From: Perkinsus olseni
Lineage: Eukaryota > Perkinsozoa > Perkinsida > Perkinsidae
Length of the DNA: 64,000 nt
Direction of reading: 5' to 3'
NCBI GenBank assembly: GCA_013115135.1
Contig: JABANP010000011.1
Coordinates: 295,304-359,303, forward strand
The notes beneath the pieces are model-generated. The model was not told the origin of the DNA and searched no databases. It saw only the letters and a program-made list of their open reading frames with translations. Shown here piece after piece: positions 21,241 through 32,383 of this stretch. The stretch's first letter is position 1; each line of letters opens with the position of its first letter. Position numbers and translations under genes: made by a program.

Positions 21241-24208
21241 ATGCGGGTAGGGTGGCAACGTTGTCCGCTATTCTTCGTCGGCGTTTTCGCAGATGCAGAC
21301 AATCGCAGAGAAGGGAGGAGACGGCTGACGCTGCCTGAGGGTGAAGGCTACGTCCCGATGTTCGGGTACGTGCTTGGGCTATGCTTCGGGCCTGACTTGT
21401 CCGCTCATCACAGGTACGACTCAGATGGAGAGTTAGTGTTAGTGTCGCCAACTCAGAAACGGTCGGGGGACGGACATGCTGAGGTTTCCGAGAGCTCCCT
21501 GACGAGCCGTGTCGACGTCACCCGGTCACGCGATCTGCACAGGGCAGGCGAACTGCCATCTTCCCGCCAAGAGAGTGCTGTGACGGGAGGTTCAACCGAA
21601 TCGCCGTTACTCCCTACGGCCCGCGTAGTTGAGAAGACAAGCGAGGCGAAGGACAATGGCCAGGTGGGTCCTGAGCTTCCTCTCGAGAGTGCGGAAGAGA
21701 CCCCAAGTGGCCACGAAGCTCAAGTAGCAAGTGTAGATTCGTCAGCGTCCGTCGCTCAGCAGGGGCCGGACACCATCCTGCAGAGGTTGGATAGAATCCT
21801 TAGCTTGTCCGAAGATGATCAGAACACGGCCGTTTTTGATGGAGGACCGGAGGCATTGGAGCTCACAAGAGACAACCTCACTGGGATGGCGATCAATACA
21901 TCTGAATCGCCATCGATAGCTGGCAGCCCTGATGAGAGTCCACGGGTTGGGTCAGAGGCTGCCCCTCCCACCGACAGCGATATAATGACTGCCGAGACTG
22001 CACGTGGCGAGCGCCCTAGCATTACTGCTGACGATGGGGCCCTCCAACCTCGTCTCAGTCCCGAGCGGCGTAGCACTGTCACCGGTAGTGGGGCCCTCCG
22101 ACCTCGTCTTAATGGCGAGCGATCTAGCACTACTACCGATGATAGGCTCTATCGAGCCTCATGTGAGTCTTTCGTTGGACGACCCCAGCCCAGAAGGGAC
22201 GACCAGGAAGACTCTTAAAGAGCGAGATGCAGAGTTGAAGAAAGCACTGGAGAGTTTGCGGAAGTCGCTCGCGCAGCCCGATAGCGACAGGGCGTATCGG
22301 GGACGCCATCGGGATAGCCACAGCAGCATGACGGCGCAATCCGACCAGATGAGGTTGACGGCCATGAAGCCAGTGGATAAGTCCCAGGGGAACCTCCACC
22401 GGGTCGGGAGCTGGACCGATCGGCGAGGGAGCATCGACGAGAGCAGCGAAACATGGCAAGATGGCAGGCTGGAGGAGCAAGTCCCCGTCGGTACCGATGA
22501 TGTTCTGGTGGACACCGACTTTAGTGGTGGTCAACAGTACGACGACGACTATCATGCTTATCATGACCACGGACTCGGTAGATCAGGGAGCGCCGCCAAG
22601 GACCATGAGGGCAAGGTGCCACGTCGGGCCTTCGAGAAGGAGCTAGCCTTGGAAGAAGCGGTGCTGCGGCAACTTAGTCCGCTGAAGCGGCGGGAAGGTC
22701 TCGGCAGGCCTTCGGTCAAAGAGGGAGCCCAAGACATCCGTCAGGCAGTTGATGCAGGATATTGAGAACGCCAGGGAGATGACGAGGCGCCTGGAGGTCG
22801 GACGAGTACGGTCCGCTAGTAATGAAGGTTCCCCGCTGGTGGCCACTGAGAAGGATTCGGCGACGAGGACAGCTGATGCGCTCAGACCGGTGGTCCATGT
22901 GGCCGAAGGTTGATGCTGATTGGTCGGCTCTGGTGCACGCCACCAAGCCTTCGGAAGCTACTGTGTGTCGGGCCTGTGGGTCGCCGGTTGCTTCTGCCGC
23001 CCGCCCGATAACGCAAGTAAGCACCCCTATTCAGGAGAGCTCTTTGTATGTTAGGGCAGCAGAGGCTTCTCCGGGGGCCAACACTATCGATAGGAAGCCC
23101 TGCACACCTCCCCTGCCGCCAAGCCCCGGCAACAGACTCAGCGCAAGAAGGGACGCCTTATATCTGGCCAGTAGCTACGAGAGTACCGGTCATCTTTCGT
23201 GAGGACCCGATAGTCGTCGAAGAGTCCCCCGTCCAAATTTCACCCGCCGGTGCCGTCCCTACCCCTGCCAACAGGTAGTACTTTACCGCACAGTGGGAGC
23301 TTACACGGCAAGTCACGGAGAAGTGGCGCCCTCGGAGAGGCCCAGCCAAGTTGAGGAGGCTGTGAGCCCCATGCGACGCCCCACTGAAGACCGGTCTACG
23401 GGGTGACCATCCGATAACGGTCTCCACTGTTGAGACACAGACAGCGCCGATAGAATCGGCTAGAGCGGAAATTACTACGGAGTCCACTGGAAGGCCTCAG
23501 GCAAGCCCGCTGGAAACCCGAGTATGTCGGAGATACGCCCTACCACGAGGTTCTACGGGATAGACTATGGCGTTCAGTAGCTCTGGCTACGGGTGGTGGT
23601 AGTAGGGAAGAGCTGGTCTTGCTGGATGGCAAGATCGTCTCTTATAACCGTGAAACCGATCCACCCGTGGGCCATGGAGGAAATGTCTCACTAGGGGAGA
23701 GTTCGCCTCCACGGCAGCCGTCTATTGGTGCATCCAAACTGACCCGCAGTGCCAAGGAGATGGCAAGGTCAGACAATCGGGAGGTCGTGTCGGAGTCCTC
23801 CAGTAAAGCCAAAAGTAACAACAGTCAGAGGCAACAATCACTTAGTATACGCTTATCGGGCAAGAGTTACTGCATGCGACTATCGATGGACAGGAGGCTT
23901 CCTGAGGGTGGGCTTGGGCAACTCAGAAGATATCCTCTGGGGCGAGCCGATAACCACCAGAATTCGATGGGAGGTCGGCGATGTCATAACGGTCGTTGCA
24001 GTGGCCAGGCCGGCCCCCCGCGAGATGTAGTAACTGACCGCTCAGTCCTGCGCGTGCGAGTCTTCCTTTCAGAGTGGTGCGTCTGAACGACAACTTCATC
24101 CTCGCCCGCTCGGTCACAGGAGAGTTTCCGTTCCCTGACGGCGAAGGGATGGATCTCATACCGTACCTTAGCCTAGGCAGCGGTATCGCCTCCGTCGAGT
24201 TCCCGTAG
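21241..24208 (+). CDS. large disordered protein with C-terminal SPRY-like domain
   Basis: The 5' part (21241 to about 22150) is a long acidic Ser/Pro-rich frame. It has a short internal duplication: DDGALQPRLSPERRSTVTGS, then a similar GALRPRLNGERSSTTT. The coding signal then passes to a second frame with a coiled-coil-like KERDAELKKALESLRKSL (about 22210-22765), then a third (IENAREMTRRLEVGRVRSAS, about 22760-22910). The end is convincing: CDYRWTGGFLRVGLGNSEDI through RIRWEVGDVITVVAVA, a 46-nt phase-2 intron (GTAGTA at 24029 to TTTCAG), then LNDNFILARSVTGEFPFPDG, finishing YLSLGSGIASVEF and TAG at 24206. These strands match a SPRY fold. Several frame changes lack good donors, so it could be partly decayed. 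Confidence 0.5.
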
Positions 24209-24388
24209 AAAGCAGCGAGTCTCCTGTACGACAACGGACCTCAGAGACGGGGCCCCGTCTACCCCTGGCCGGACCCTTCAGAGGGCGTTCACTGTAGGCT
24301 CGGAGCTGCCCGGGATGCCGTCAGGTCGGTAGCATGACTGCTCGTGAACTCTGGAAACATCGGGAAGTGTAACATAATTATCATTGCA

Positions 24389-24793
24389 ATGAGGGCCGAC
24401 GACTTGCGTTCGACACCATTGGGTGACGTCTTCCTACGGAGCTCCATGATACAGGCATTGGACCAGCTATGTCTCGTCTCAGCTCTCCCACGCAGATCTC
24501 ACAGTGTCGTAATGGTCGCGTTGGCTCTGTTGATGATGGAGCTGCTGCTGCCCTCCGCCATGGCCGCTTTCATGCGGAGGAAAAAGAAGCTGAACGACCG
24601 TAAAGTTAAATCGGCCCACCTGCCAGACTCCGTTGGGAAACAAGTCCAGCTAGTAGCAGTGAACAGAATGGACTTGTATGATGAACCGCCAGCAGCAGCA
24701 GCCGCCACGGCACTCGAAGATGAGGGGGACGGGCCACCACCATCAACGCTAACACCCAATAACAATGTGGATGGGGTTATCGCGGGATTTTGA
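24389..24793 (+). CDS. small predicted single-pass membrane protein
   Basis: A 134-residue frame from the ATG at 24389. It has a hydrophobic segment (VVMVALALLMMELLLPSAMA) followed by a basic stop-transfer cluster (RRKKK), then a polar tail with an alanine run and acidic residues. I recognise no family. An in-frame upstream extension lacks an ATG. It could be a short exon of something larger. Confidence 0.4.
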   Translation: MRADDLRSTPLGDVFLRSSMIQALDQLCLVSALPRRSHSVVMVALALLMMELLLPSAMAAFMRRKKKLNDRKVKSAHLPDSVGKQVQLVAVNRMDLYDEPPAAAAATALEDEGDGPPPSTLTPNNNVDGVIAGF

Positions 24794-25013
24794 CACCGAG
24801 CCGTGTTCATGCAGCTTCTCTAAGGATCATTCCCCAGGAGGCTACTCATCGGTTATCAGCGGCAGAAAAGTGAATACCAGTGATCCAGATTCTCCGTTTC
24901 GTTTCACTTTCGTGGCCAATTCTCGGACTCTTAACAGGTAATTCACGACATAATTCACTATCATCAATTCTCAGTGGCTGAGATTAGTAGCGCTAGTATC
25001 CAAAACTCAGCGT

Positions 25014-25048
25014 CTCAGTGACCCTCAGCGACGCTGAGGGTCACTGAG
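25014..25048. repeat. 35-bp perfect palindrome
   Basis: A 17-bp arm (CTCAGTGACCCTCAGCG) is followed by one A and its exact reverse complement. The palindrome is flanked on both sides by TCAGCGTCT words (25008-25016 and 25049-25057). It lies 18 bp before the ATG of the next gene, so it would form a strong hairpin in a 5' leader or mark an excised element. Confidence 0.8.
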
Positions 25049-25065
25049 TCAGCGTCTCTGCTAGA

Positions 25066-25674
25066 ATGATCTACATCCTGATATCGCTGATGTCGTTAGT
25101 CAGCTTTGTATATAGCGGCCTTCAACTATGGATAGGACGCCTTCCTCTCAGGCCGGGAGTGGAGACTCTCTCCCACGAGGACTTGCTCGAAGACGTCCTT
25201 CCTGAGCTTGGCGTGGGGCCCTACCCCGCCCAGGTACTGCGCTTGGGGTCGACGAGCCCTCGTGTGGCAAGCGATCAGGGGCTGCCATTTGGCAAAGTGG
25301 GGCCGATCAGCTGTGAAAATGAACTGGAGGCTATAAGATACATCATAGCCCGGAAGAATCAGTTCTACGCGGCGGATTTCTCGCAAGAGAACGGTATTAA
25401 GAATGAGGGTTGCCTTGTGCCGTGGGCCATCGGGAGCCTACTACTGCACAGGGACTTCGTCGGACAATTCACGGAAAAGAAAGAATCTGAGGTGAAAATA
25501 ACGTCTGGAAATCCTGAAGCAGGTTCACATCTTCAGGACCCCGTCTGCAAGATTTCCGAATCTTTTACGTATGATGATGGCTCTCAATCGGGAGTCGCTG
25601 TGGAGGCAGCTTGGAGTGGACAGAAGGGAAGATTCGAGATCAGCAGCTTCATCGCCACTGACGAACAGGGGTAA
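25066..25674 (+). CDS. secreted or membrane-anchored hypothetical protein
   Basis: A 202-residue single-exon frame begins with the ATG at 25066 and a hydrophobic N-terminus (MIYILISLMSLVSFVYSGLQ) that reads as a signal peptide or anchor. The remainder is a mixed-charge globular-looking sequence with four cysteines. No family is recognised. A short IR hairpin sits just upstream. The next open stretch (25704-26087) is not clearly a gene. Confidence 0.55.
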   Translation: MIYILISLMSLVSFVYSGLQLWIGRLPLRPGVETLSHEDLLEDVLPELGVGPYPAQVLRLGSTSPRVASDQGLPFGKVGPISCENELEAIRYIIARKNQFYAADFSQENGIKNEGCLVPWAIGSLLLHRDFVGQFTEKKESEVKITSGNPEAGSHLQDPVCKISESFTYDDGSQSGVAVEAAWSGQKGRFEISSFIATDEQG

Positions 25675-26511
25675 TACACGGGGGGGGCAGCCATCGTATT
25701 ACATTGGCACGAGGTGATTGTCTTAGGACTTCCACACGCGCCAACAGCGACAAGATCGAGAGACTCAACTCGCTGATTTGGGGGACCCCGGCCGCCCACC
25801 AACGCCCCCTGCTCGTTCTCAATCTGCGCAACGAGGGGACGGCCACCGATGAAATAAACCGTTCGCTAGACGGTGGCCATAGGGCCCCTTCGAGATGCCG
25901 AAGATATCTACGCTATGTCGCCCTGGTCTTGAAGCATATCGAAGGTGTTGCCAAATATCTTCCCGAGAGTGCCACCACCCATGGAGGAGACGAGGGTGTC
26001 CCGGCTGTCATTCACGCCTACGTTACCGCCTCCGAAAATGTTGGCAAGAAGAAAGGCGGCAGCGAGGAGGAAAATACGGCATTTTGATGTTGTTCATAGA
26101 ACAGATCTCTGGCGAGGATGATCGGGGCCAGTGATCAAATATGTTGATGTTCATGTAGCTGTGCTTGTACTAATCGATGCTTCTTGTGTGAAGATTGAAG
26201 GGATGCCGAGGCAGCATGGCTGACCACCATGGACACGTATGACATCACATGCGGGGGGCACTGTCCTCCGGCGTGAACCGGGCCGCTTGCAGCACGGTGG
26301 GCAATGACATATCATCGCTTAAGGGCGTCCCTCCGAATTTCGGGGGCGATTCGGAGTCCGAAATCTACTGCGAGGGACCAATTGTACGTTGAATTCAGCA
26401 ACGTAGCAAAGTAATAGAAGGTAACGGCATAGTGAAGTAGTAGAAAGTAGTAGCTCCTTCCTGTTCGCCAGCCCAAATCATTCACCGAAACACAAAGCAA
26501 GATCAGACGTA

Positions 26512-28141
26512 TTATTCCTTCTTCCGCCGTTTCGAATCGTCGTCATCGTCACCGCCGCCGCTGCTCTTACCCCACCAGCCTGGCATCTTGCACATCTCGG
26601 CGACCTACTCGCAATGAGGTAAACGGGAGCTCCGGAAAACTGATCTCACCGGAGCCTACTTTCTGAGACCGGGCATTCTTGTGAATGTAATCGCTGAGTT
26701 CCTCGAAGGTCACAGAATCCGCAATGGACTTTTTCACTCGACCGACAACCCTCTCGTCATTCGGTGATGTTCTGTCGGTTCGTATCTACCCGACTCACTG
26801 ATGGACACCTTTGGGATTAACAATCTCACCCTTTGGAATTGCCATCCGCCTGGTACCCAATCGCCTGTCTCAACGTAGTGAATAGAGTCGGAAGGGACCT
26901 GATGGTCTCATCATGTGTCACCAACGTGTAACCACCAAGGTTACGAAGGTGTAAGTGTTGGGGTCCCAGTTGCACTCAATGATGGCACCATTGCCTTGCC
27001 GAGTGTTCTCCGTTAGCCACTGCCAATGAGGGCCGCTACGAGACAACCAAATTCCTTGGAACACTTGCACCTGACCATCCCACCGGTGTGTTCGAGATTC
27101 CGTCGAGAATGCCTACACCCTCGCTGGCTGCCAACAGCTTGACATGGAATTCCTGCATAGTATTGCCCCATCACCAATTCCACTGCGAAATCGGCAGTAT
27201 TCATATGAGCTGGCTTCCACTTCAACAACTGGCGGCAGGTCCCTGAGGTCGAGCACGTCGTGGGCCACCCGAGCGACGCTACTACCAGCAATGTACGGCG
27301 GCATCACCGGCGTGAATATGAGACCATCGCACTCATGAGGCAGTCGTTCGCCGAAGTTCATCACCGTATCACAGTCAGTAACCTGTTCACAACCTGTGTG
27401 GCTTTCACACGGACCTCAGCGGCCAGTCTAACCTCGAAGAAATCTTTTAGATAAACCTGGAATGCATCGTGAGCTCTCTTCTCAGGCGGGAGCTGCCGTC
27501 GGGGCATGAGTATTCCTTCCAGAAACTAAGCGACAGTAGATGGACCATGGCAGCTGAGCGTGTTCTCACCGCCTGCAACCGTCGCATAAGGTTGAAGTCT
27601 CGGACACACTGGCCGTCCACAGCTACAGCATCATACACCAAAAACCTGACCGATCATCAGTCCCGAGGGAACTCAATAGCACAGGGCCTTACCGGACGGT
27701 CTTCTGATCGGTGTCATGACCATCCTCCACGACCTCCCCATCGAGCAGAGTGGTGTCGACCAAGCCAGTGTGGTTCTTATTCGGCAAGTGCCTGATTTGA
27801 CGGGGTGCTCTCCGGCCGCGGTTTTCCGTCGAATAGTACAGTTCGATTCGATAGAAGTTGAAGCGTCTATCGACTAAGTAAACTCCTCGTGACTCGTTGT
27901 CAGTGATGAGCATATGCCGCTCACCATCGGACTTCTCACCGATAACGTAGGGCCGTTGCGCTGAGTGGAGGATGAGAGTACATTGGGTAGTGGAGTCAAC
28001 AGTGACCGTGAGGAAAACGACAATTGGTTTTTATCGCGGATCGTATCAGTACGTACTGACATCTCGCAGATTGCGACGGCCAAAACTAATCGGCTGCGAT
28101 CCTGGAAAGGTCTCTCTCCCCCACTTGCACAGATCCCACAT
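26512..28141 (-). CDS. mRNA capping enzyme, guanylyltransferase (nucleotidyltransferase + OB fold)
   Basis: This enzyme transfers GMP from GTP to the 5' diphosphate end of nascent mRNA. An ATG at 28141 opens MWDLCKWGRETFPGSQPISF, matching the conserved FPGAQPVS start. Exon 1 (28141-28057, phase 1) joins by a 96-nt intron to exon 2 (27960-27693), which carries motif I EKSDGER (lysine nucleophile of KxDG), RGVYLVDRRFNFYRI (motif III) and TTLLDGEVV (motif IV). A 47-nt intron leads to exon 3 from 27645 (FLVYDAVAVDG). Further exons give HECDGLIFTPVMPPYI, LLKWKP (motif V, about 27215-27232), IIECNWDPNTYTF and RTDRTSPNDE (motif VI, about 26780). The end VTFEELSDYIHKN is followed by an acidic/basic tail and TAA at 26512. 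No RNA triphosphatase domain is fused. Confidence 0.9.
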
Positions 28142-28398
28142 TGTTCGCTTCAACCGCTCAACCTAACAAGGAATCGACATCATCATCATCCCATCAGCAC
28201 CATGGCTGGCACGAGCCTCCATGAGTGCGCACGGCCGCCGCTGACAACGACCTTTCACAGAGAACAAGCTCCTCGGCTGCATGCCCTCCAATTTCATTTA
28301 ACTTGAACCACATTTCCGCTAACCGCTGATTCGACAGTAAGATCAGCAGTATTTATTCCTACTTTAGGGGTTAAAGCGCATCTGTGCGAACCGACGAT

Positions 28399-28710
28399 TC
28401 AGACGAAGAGCAGCGCAGCCCGCCCCGCGATCACTGCTAGTAGTACTGCCCCTGTTAGTACCAATTTGCCCTCCGTTTTCTCATTCAGCTGCCGAGCCCC
28501 GATGTCCTTCTTCGATACGCAAGACGAGGCGAACATAGTGGGGAGGAGAGTGGAATCCCAACGGCCAGTGAGGTTGGACTCTACCCGAACTCTGCTGAGT
28601 CTACTGCATAACGCAACATAGAAGCACAGAAGAGGGGCCAGAGCGACACCTTCGGACACACTGATGGCACACAGAGACAGGGCCTCGTGGAGGAATTGTA
28701 CACCGGACAT
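28399..28710 (-). CDS. small hydrophobic protein, two predicted membrane segments
   Basis: A 103-residue frame from the ATG at 28710. An N-terminal hydrophobic stretch (GVALAPLLCFYVALCSRL) and a C-terminal one (KLVLTGAVLLAVIAGRAALL) flank a polar centre. The second ends the protein, as in tail-anchored proteins. I do not recognise it. It could be the last exon of a longer gene. Confidence 0.4.
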   Translation of the reverse strand: MSGVQFLHEALSLCAISVSEGVALAPLLCFYVALCSRLSRVRVESNLTGRWDSTLLPTMFASSCVSKKDIGARQLNEKTEGKLVLTGAVLLAVIAGRAALLFV

Positions 28711-29333
28711 GTGCAACGCACAGTCGACGTCTAGTCTGAGCTAAAGAAAGACAACCCGAAGGGAGGCCGGTGGTATTGCAGAGAGCGAGCAAGCTGAGTT
28801 CGGCGCAATCGTAAGGTCGGAGCAGAGATTTGTGTCCATGAGGACACGAAGGTCAACTCCACTCAGCAGGAATAACACTGTTTTTGGTGTCTACGTAAAA
28901 TACTACGCGCCTGAAACCGTCGGCAACACAGCGGTTTCCGCAACTGAAACGGGCTACGGATATTCACCGCTCGCCTGCCGCTGCAGGCCGCCACCTCGAG
29001 CTCATCTCATGTGGGTTTCGTGGATAACCTATCAACATAAGCGTGGTAGGTGCTGTTACGTGCGCCTTACGGATTTTTTGCGGTTTCGCTCCACTCATGG
29101 CTTGATCCGCAGCGGAATTCCCTGGGAAAGTTCAATTCTCGCTCCACGAACTTTCTCGGGCATTTCGGACTTGGAGAAATTACCTCAGTCTCCCACTTTT
29201 AATCGCCGTTTCGCTTGAGATATGCTAAGATAGCAAGACATTCCCCAATTATACTGAATTTTTTCTCAAAGCTGCTTGTCTTCACTGCTGTATTTTGCTT
29301 GATAGCCATCGTAAGGGACCCTTCATAAGGTGC

Positions 29334-29432
29334 ACCTTACGGATAGGTGCATGAGGTGCAAGGAGCGATTTCTTGTGAAAGGAGTCTCCTTACGTCATAA
29401 GGCTCCTTGCTCCTTGCACCTATCCGTAAGGT
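29334..29432. repeat. imperfect inverted repeat with 9-bp internal duplication
   Basis: The right arm at 29409-29432 (GCTCCTTGCACCTATCCG plus TAAGGT) is the reverse complement of the left arm at 29334-29366, except that the left arm has an extra TGAGGTGCA. Direct words (TTTCTTGTGAAA) also flank the arms on both sides. The structure could fold into a long hairpin. Confidence 0.7.
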
Positions 29433-29570
29433 ACTCCGTGAGGAGCCTTTCTTGTGAAATAGGCCCCAGGGCCTCACCGATGCTGCACGCGGAGAAACTG
29501 TCGTTCGTTCAGCACGTGATGCAGAGTGCGCGCGCCAGGGCAATCGATTTGTGTTGGCCGTAGGGAAAAG

Positions 29571-32202
29571 ATGTATTCGACCGTCACCGCTCCGCCAACT
29601 ATAAACGAAGCGGTGCTGGCGGAAGCACTAAATGCGGTTTCGTCTGGAAGTCAGGGAAATGTCATCGGTAAGTCCTGTGGGGCTATCGGTATCCTCGACG
29701 CCGTTTTCCCTCGCGTTGCACGTGAGCGCGACCGCTACGGCCAGCGCAAAATTGGCACTTGCCCGACCGTATCGTCGTGACCTTCTCCGTCGGGTGCATC
29801 GCTCCGCTAGGAACTGAGCAGAATGCTCCTGCAAAGTAGCGTTGTTCGCCTTTATACGACGGTTGGCTTCCAGGCACATCGGGACACGTGCAAGACCATC
29901 CTGATGACGATGCAGGAGTCGTTGGGATCGTCGCTGCCGAGGTTGGTCGTCTCCCAGACAGCTTGGCCTGGGTCGGACGCAGGATGCTCTCAGTTACTGC
30001 GCGACAGTGTGGTGCCGCCCCTGTCAGTGCCGGGGCGCCCACGGCTTCTCTGCGGGGCCTCCCTCCACGCCTGAAGGGATCCCAGTGGCGCCCTCGACAC
30101 CGGAGGCCGACGTTGATGGTGCTGACGGCTATGTCTGTGCTGTGAGGGGATGCAACAAGAAGCCATGGCCGGAAAGTGGACGATGCACAGCTCATGGTGG
30201 CGAGCCTACACCACCCAGGTGGGTCCGGTATCGGCCATGGGACTGACTGACGAATTTGAGTAGATACGGTCAGCCAGTCGGAAGAGGCTGCGCGCCACCG
30301 GAAAGAAGAGACCATCAGCATCGGTAAGACGGGATGGAGCGGTACGTGACCATTAACTTGCCCTTGTTAGTTGTGCCTCGTCGAAGGATGTACGAACGTG
30401 GCACAGGCGAGAGGCATCTGTCTCAAGCACGGCGCCAACCAGTTGAAGAAGAAAAAGAAACCTCTCCCTTGCAAGGTAGTCCCTTACGGTAACCAACTCC
30501 ATACCGCACCGTTCGGAAATCAGGTCGAAGGCTGTACGTCAGTCCGCCACGGCGGCAATTTCTGCCTTCGTCACGGTGGAGGGGCGAAGTGTAGGCATCC
30601 TGGCTGCGGTCAGCCTTGCCGACACCCAACTCCCCTATGCCATGCGCACGGTGCGATGCCCAGCTCGTATACAGTAGGGGCGATCACCCCAAGACCCCAT
30701 CACCATCCGCCCCTCTGTCATCTCTCAGGCCTGTGATGTCCCTGGGTGTGGACGACGATGTCTAGTGGTTGCTGGCGGCCGATGCCACGACCATGGCGGG
30801 TATACCGCAGTGGGTATGTGCCAAGACTTGAACTGCTTCAAGCTCGCTAAGAAGCCGAGTAGGGCTTCAGGTGACTAGTGTGGTCCTTCACTGCGGGTCC
30901 TTCCTCAGGTATCTACTGTGGAACCCATGGCACCGTCCCTCAGTGCCACGGCTCCTCGTCATGTCGGCGTCGGCCTGTGGGGAATACAGGCCTATGCCGT
31001 GCGCACGGTGGTCAACCGGAGCCAGCGACATGCTCCACGCCCGGGTGCAGCAATCTGGCTCTGCCTAGCGGTCCAGGAGGCCAGCGCGTCTGTCCCATCC
31101 ATTGGGATGGTGTCACTACCCTCGTCCAGAGATGCTCTCATCTCATGTGCCAACGACCGGCGCGCGAATACGGACTCTGTGTGGCCCACGGTGGCGGTCG
31201 GTCTCAATGCTCGGTGCCGGGTTGCATCCAACCAGTGGCGAATCGTCGTGTAAGTGGAGACACCACTTTGCCGGACAAGTGCCGAATGCACCTTGGGCCG
31301 GAGTACAGCCGCCGGTGCATCGTGAAGGGATGTATGAAGGCCAGAATGCTGAGTGATGATTCTGCTGGCATGTGCGCTAAACACCATATGGAGAGCATGC
31401 AAGGGGAGGTAATGGAATGCCGCGGTCGATATCCGTTTCTTTGCATGAGACATCGTAGGTCCTGTGTCTCTCTGCCCCGTCAAGGCCGCCGCGTCGAAGT
31501 TCCGATGGCAGTGTGGAGCGGCGGAGTGTGCTCAGTGGAAGGCTGCAATAAGCAAGTTCCATCCACCTCTGGCACTGGGAAGTAATAAGCAACCGCGCGT
31601 TCCCCTTCGCCGTTCTACTGCGTATGACTTCAGATGCCGTCGACATGACATGTGCCGAGCAGGAGGGTGTATGAGGGCATCCTATCATGAGGGCTACTGC
31701 GTCAGGCATCAGGATTTGGTCGTGGCATCGAACGCCATGGCGAGCAATGAAGCATCCATAGGAATCAATCATTCGCACGCTGCGATTGAGGACGGCAACG
31801 CCACCGCTTCTGAGCGTGACGCCACAGCAGCCGTTGACAACGTCGTCAGTCCAGATACGCAGCGAGAGGAATCTGTGAGTTCAGTGGCGATTCGTCGTTG
31901 TCGGGGCTATGAAACTCCGGTTGTTCCAGGTTGAAGCTCGTAAGGCCCCGCCATCAGGGCAACAGCAGCCATTGGGCAGCATCGGCGAAAGCTCTCTCGT
32001 GATACCGCCCGTTGAGAGCAGCCATGTATCGTCAACGCCATTCTTCTCCTCTGCCGGGCCGAGTAACGTGTTCACCGATGAGCAGCGGGCCGCGGAGGCT
32101 GTAGCAGCAGTGGTGGTGATGGAGATGGAGGCGGAGCGGCAACAGCTTGGCGGAGGGGGTGAGGAGACAGCGAGCATTCCTCAGGAGGGGCCTCCGCAGT
32201 GA
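29571..32202 (+). CDS. WRKY19-like multi-zinc-finger protein (C-x4-C ... C-x2-H repeats)
   Basis: An ATG at 29571 (MYSTVTAPPTINEAVLAEAL) begins an exon with a GTAAGT donor near 29669. Later exons carry at least seven related cysteine/histidine units: CAVRGCNKKPWPESGRCTAH, CLVEGCTNVAQARGICLKH, CRHPGCGQPCRHPTPLCHAH, CDVPGCGRRC...CHDH, CSTPGCSNLALPSG...CPIH, CSVPGCIQPV...CRMH and CIVKGCMKARM...CAKHH, then a degenerate CRAGGCMRAS..YCVRH. Each has a CxxxxC pair, a variable loop and C-x2-H, often followed by GG. This is the finger array annotated as 'WRKY transcription factor 19-like' in oomycetes and alveolates; no WRKY domain is present. The tail to 32202 is Ala/Gln/Glu-rich. Nucleic-acid binding is likely but unproven. 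Internal exon borders are approximate. Confidence 0.68.
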
Positions 32203-32383
32203 GCGTATCTCTACAATTATATTTGTATCATCGGAACCATCTCATTTGGCTGTGCTGAGAAGGCGTTGCGTTGAGATCATTCTAGGGGTAGATCCTGGTC
32301 ATGCCGAGGTCGCGAGTTCGATCCCCGGCTGGTTTATTCTGGAGAAAATTACAGTTGGCGCAGTTTCTGCTCTCGTGCTGTCA

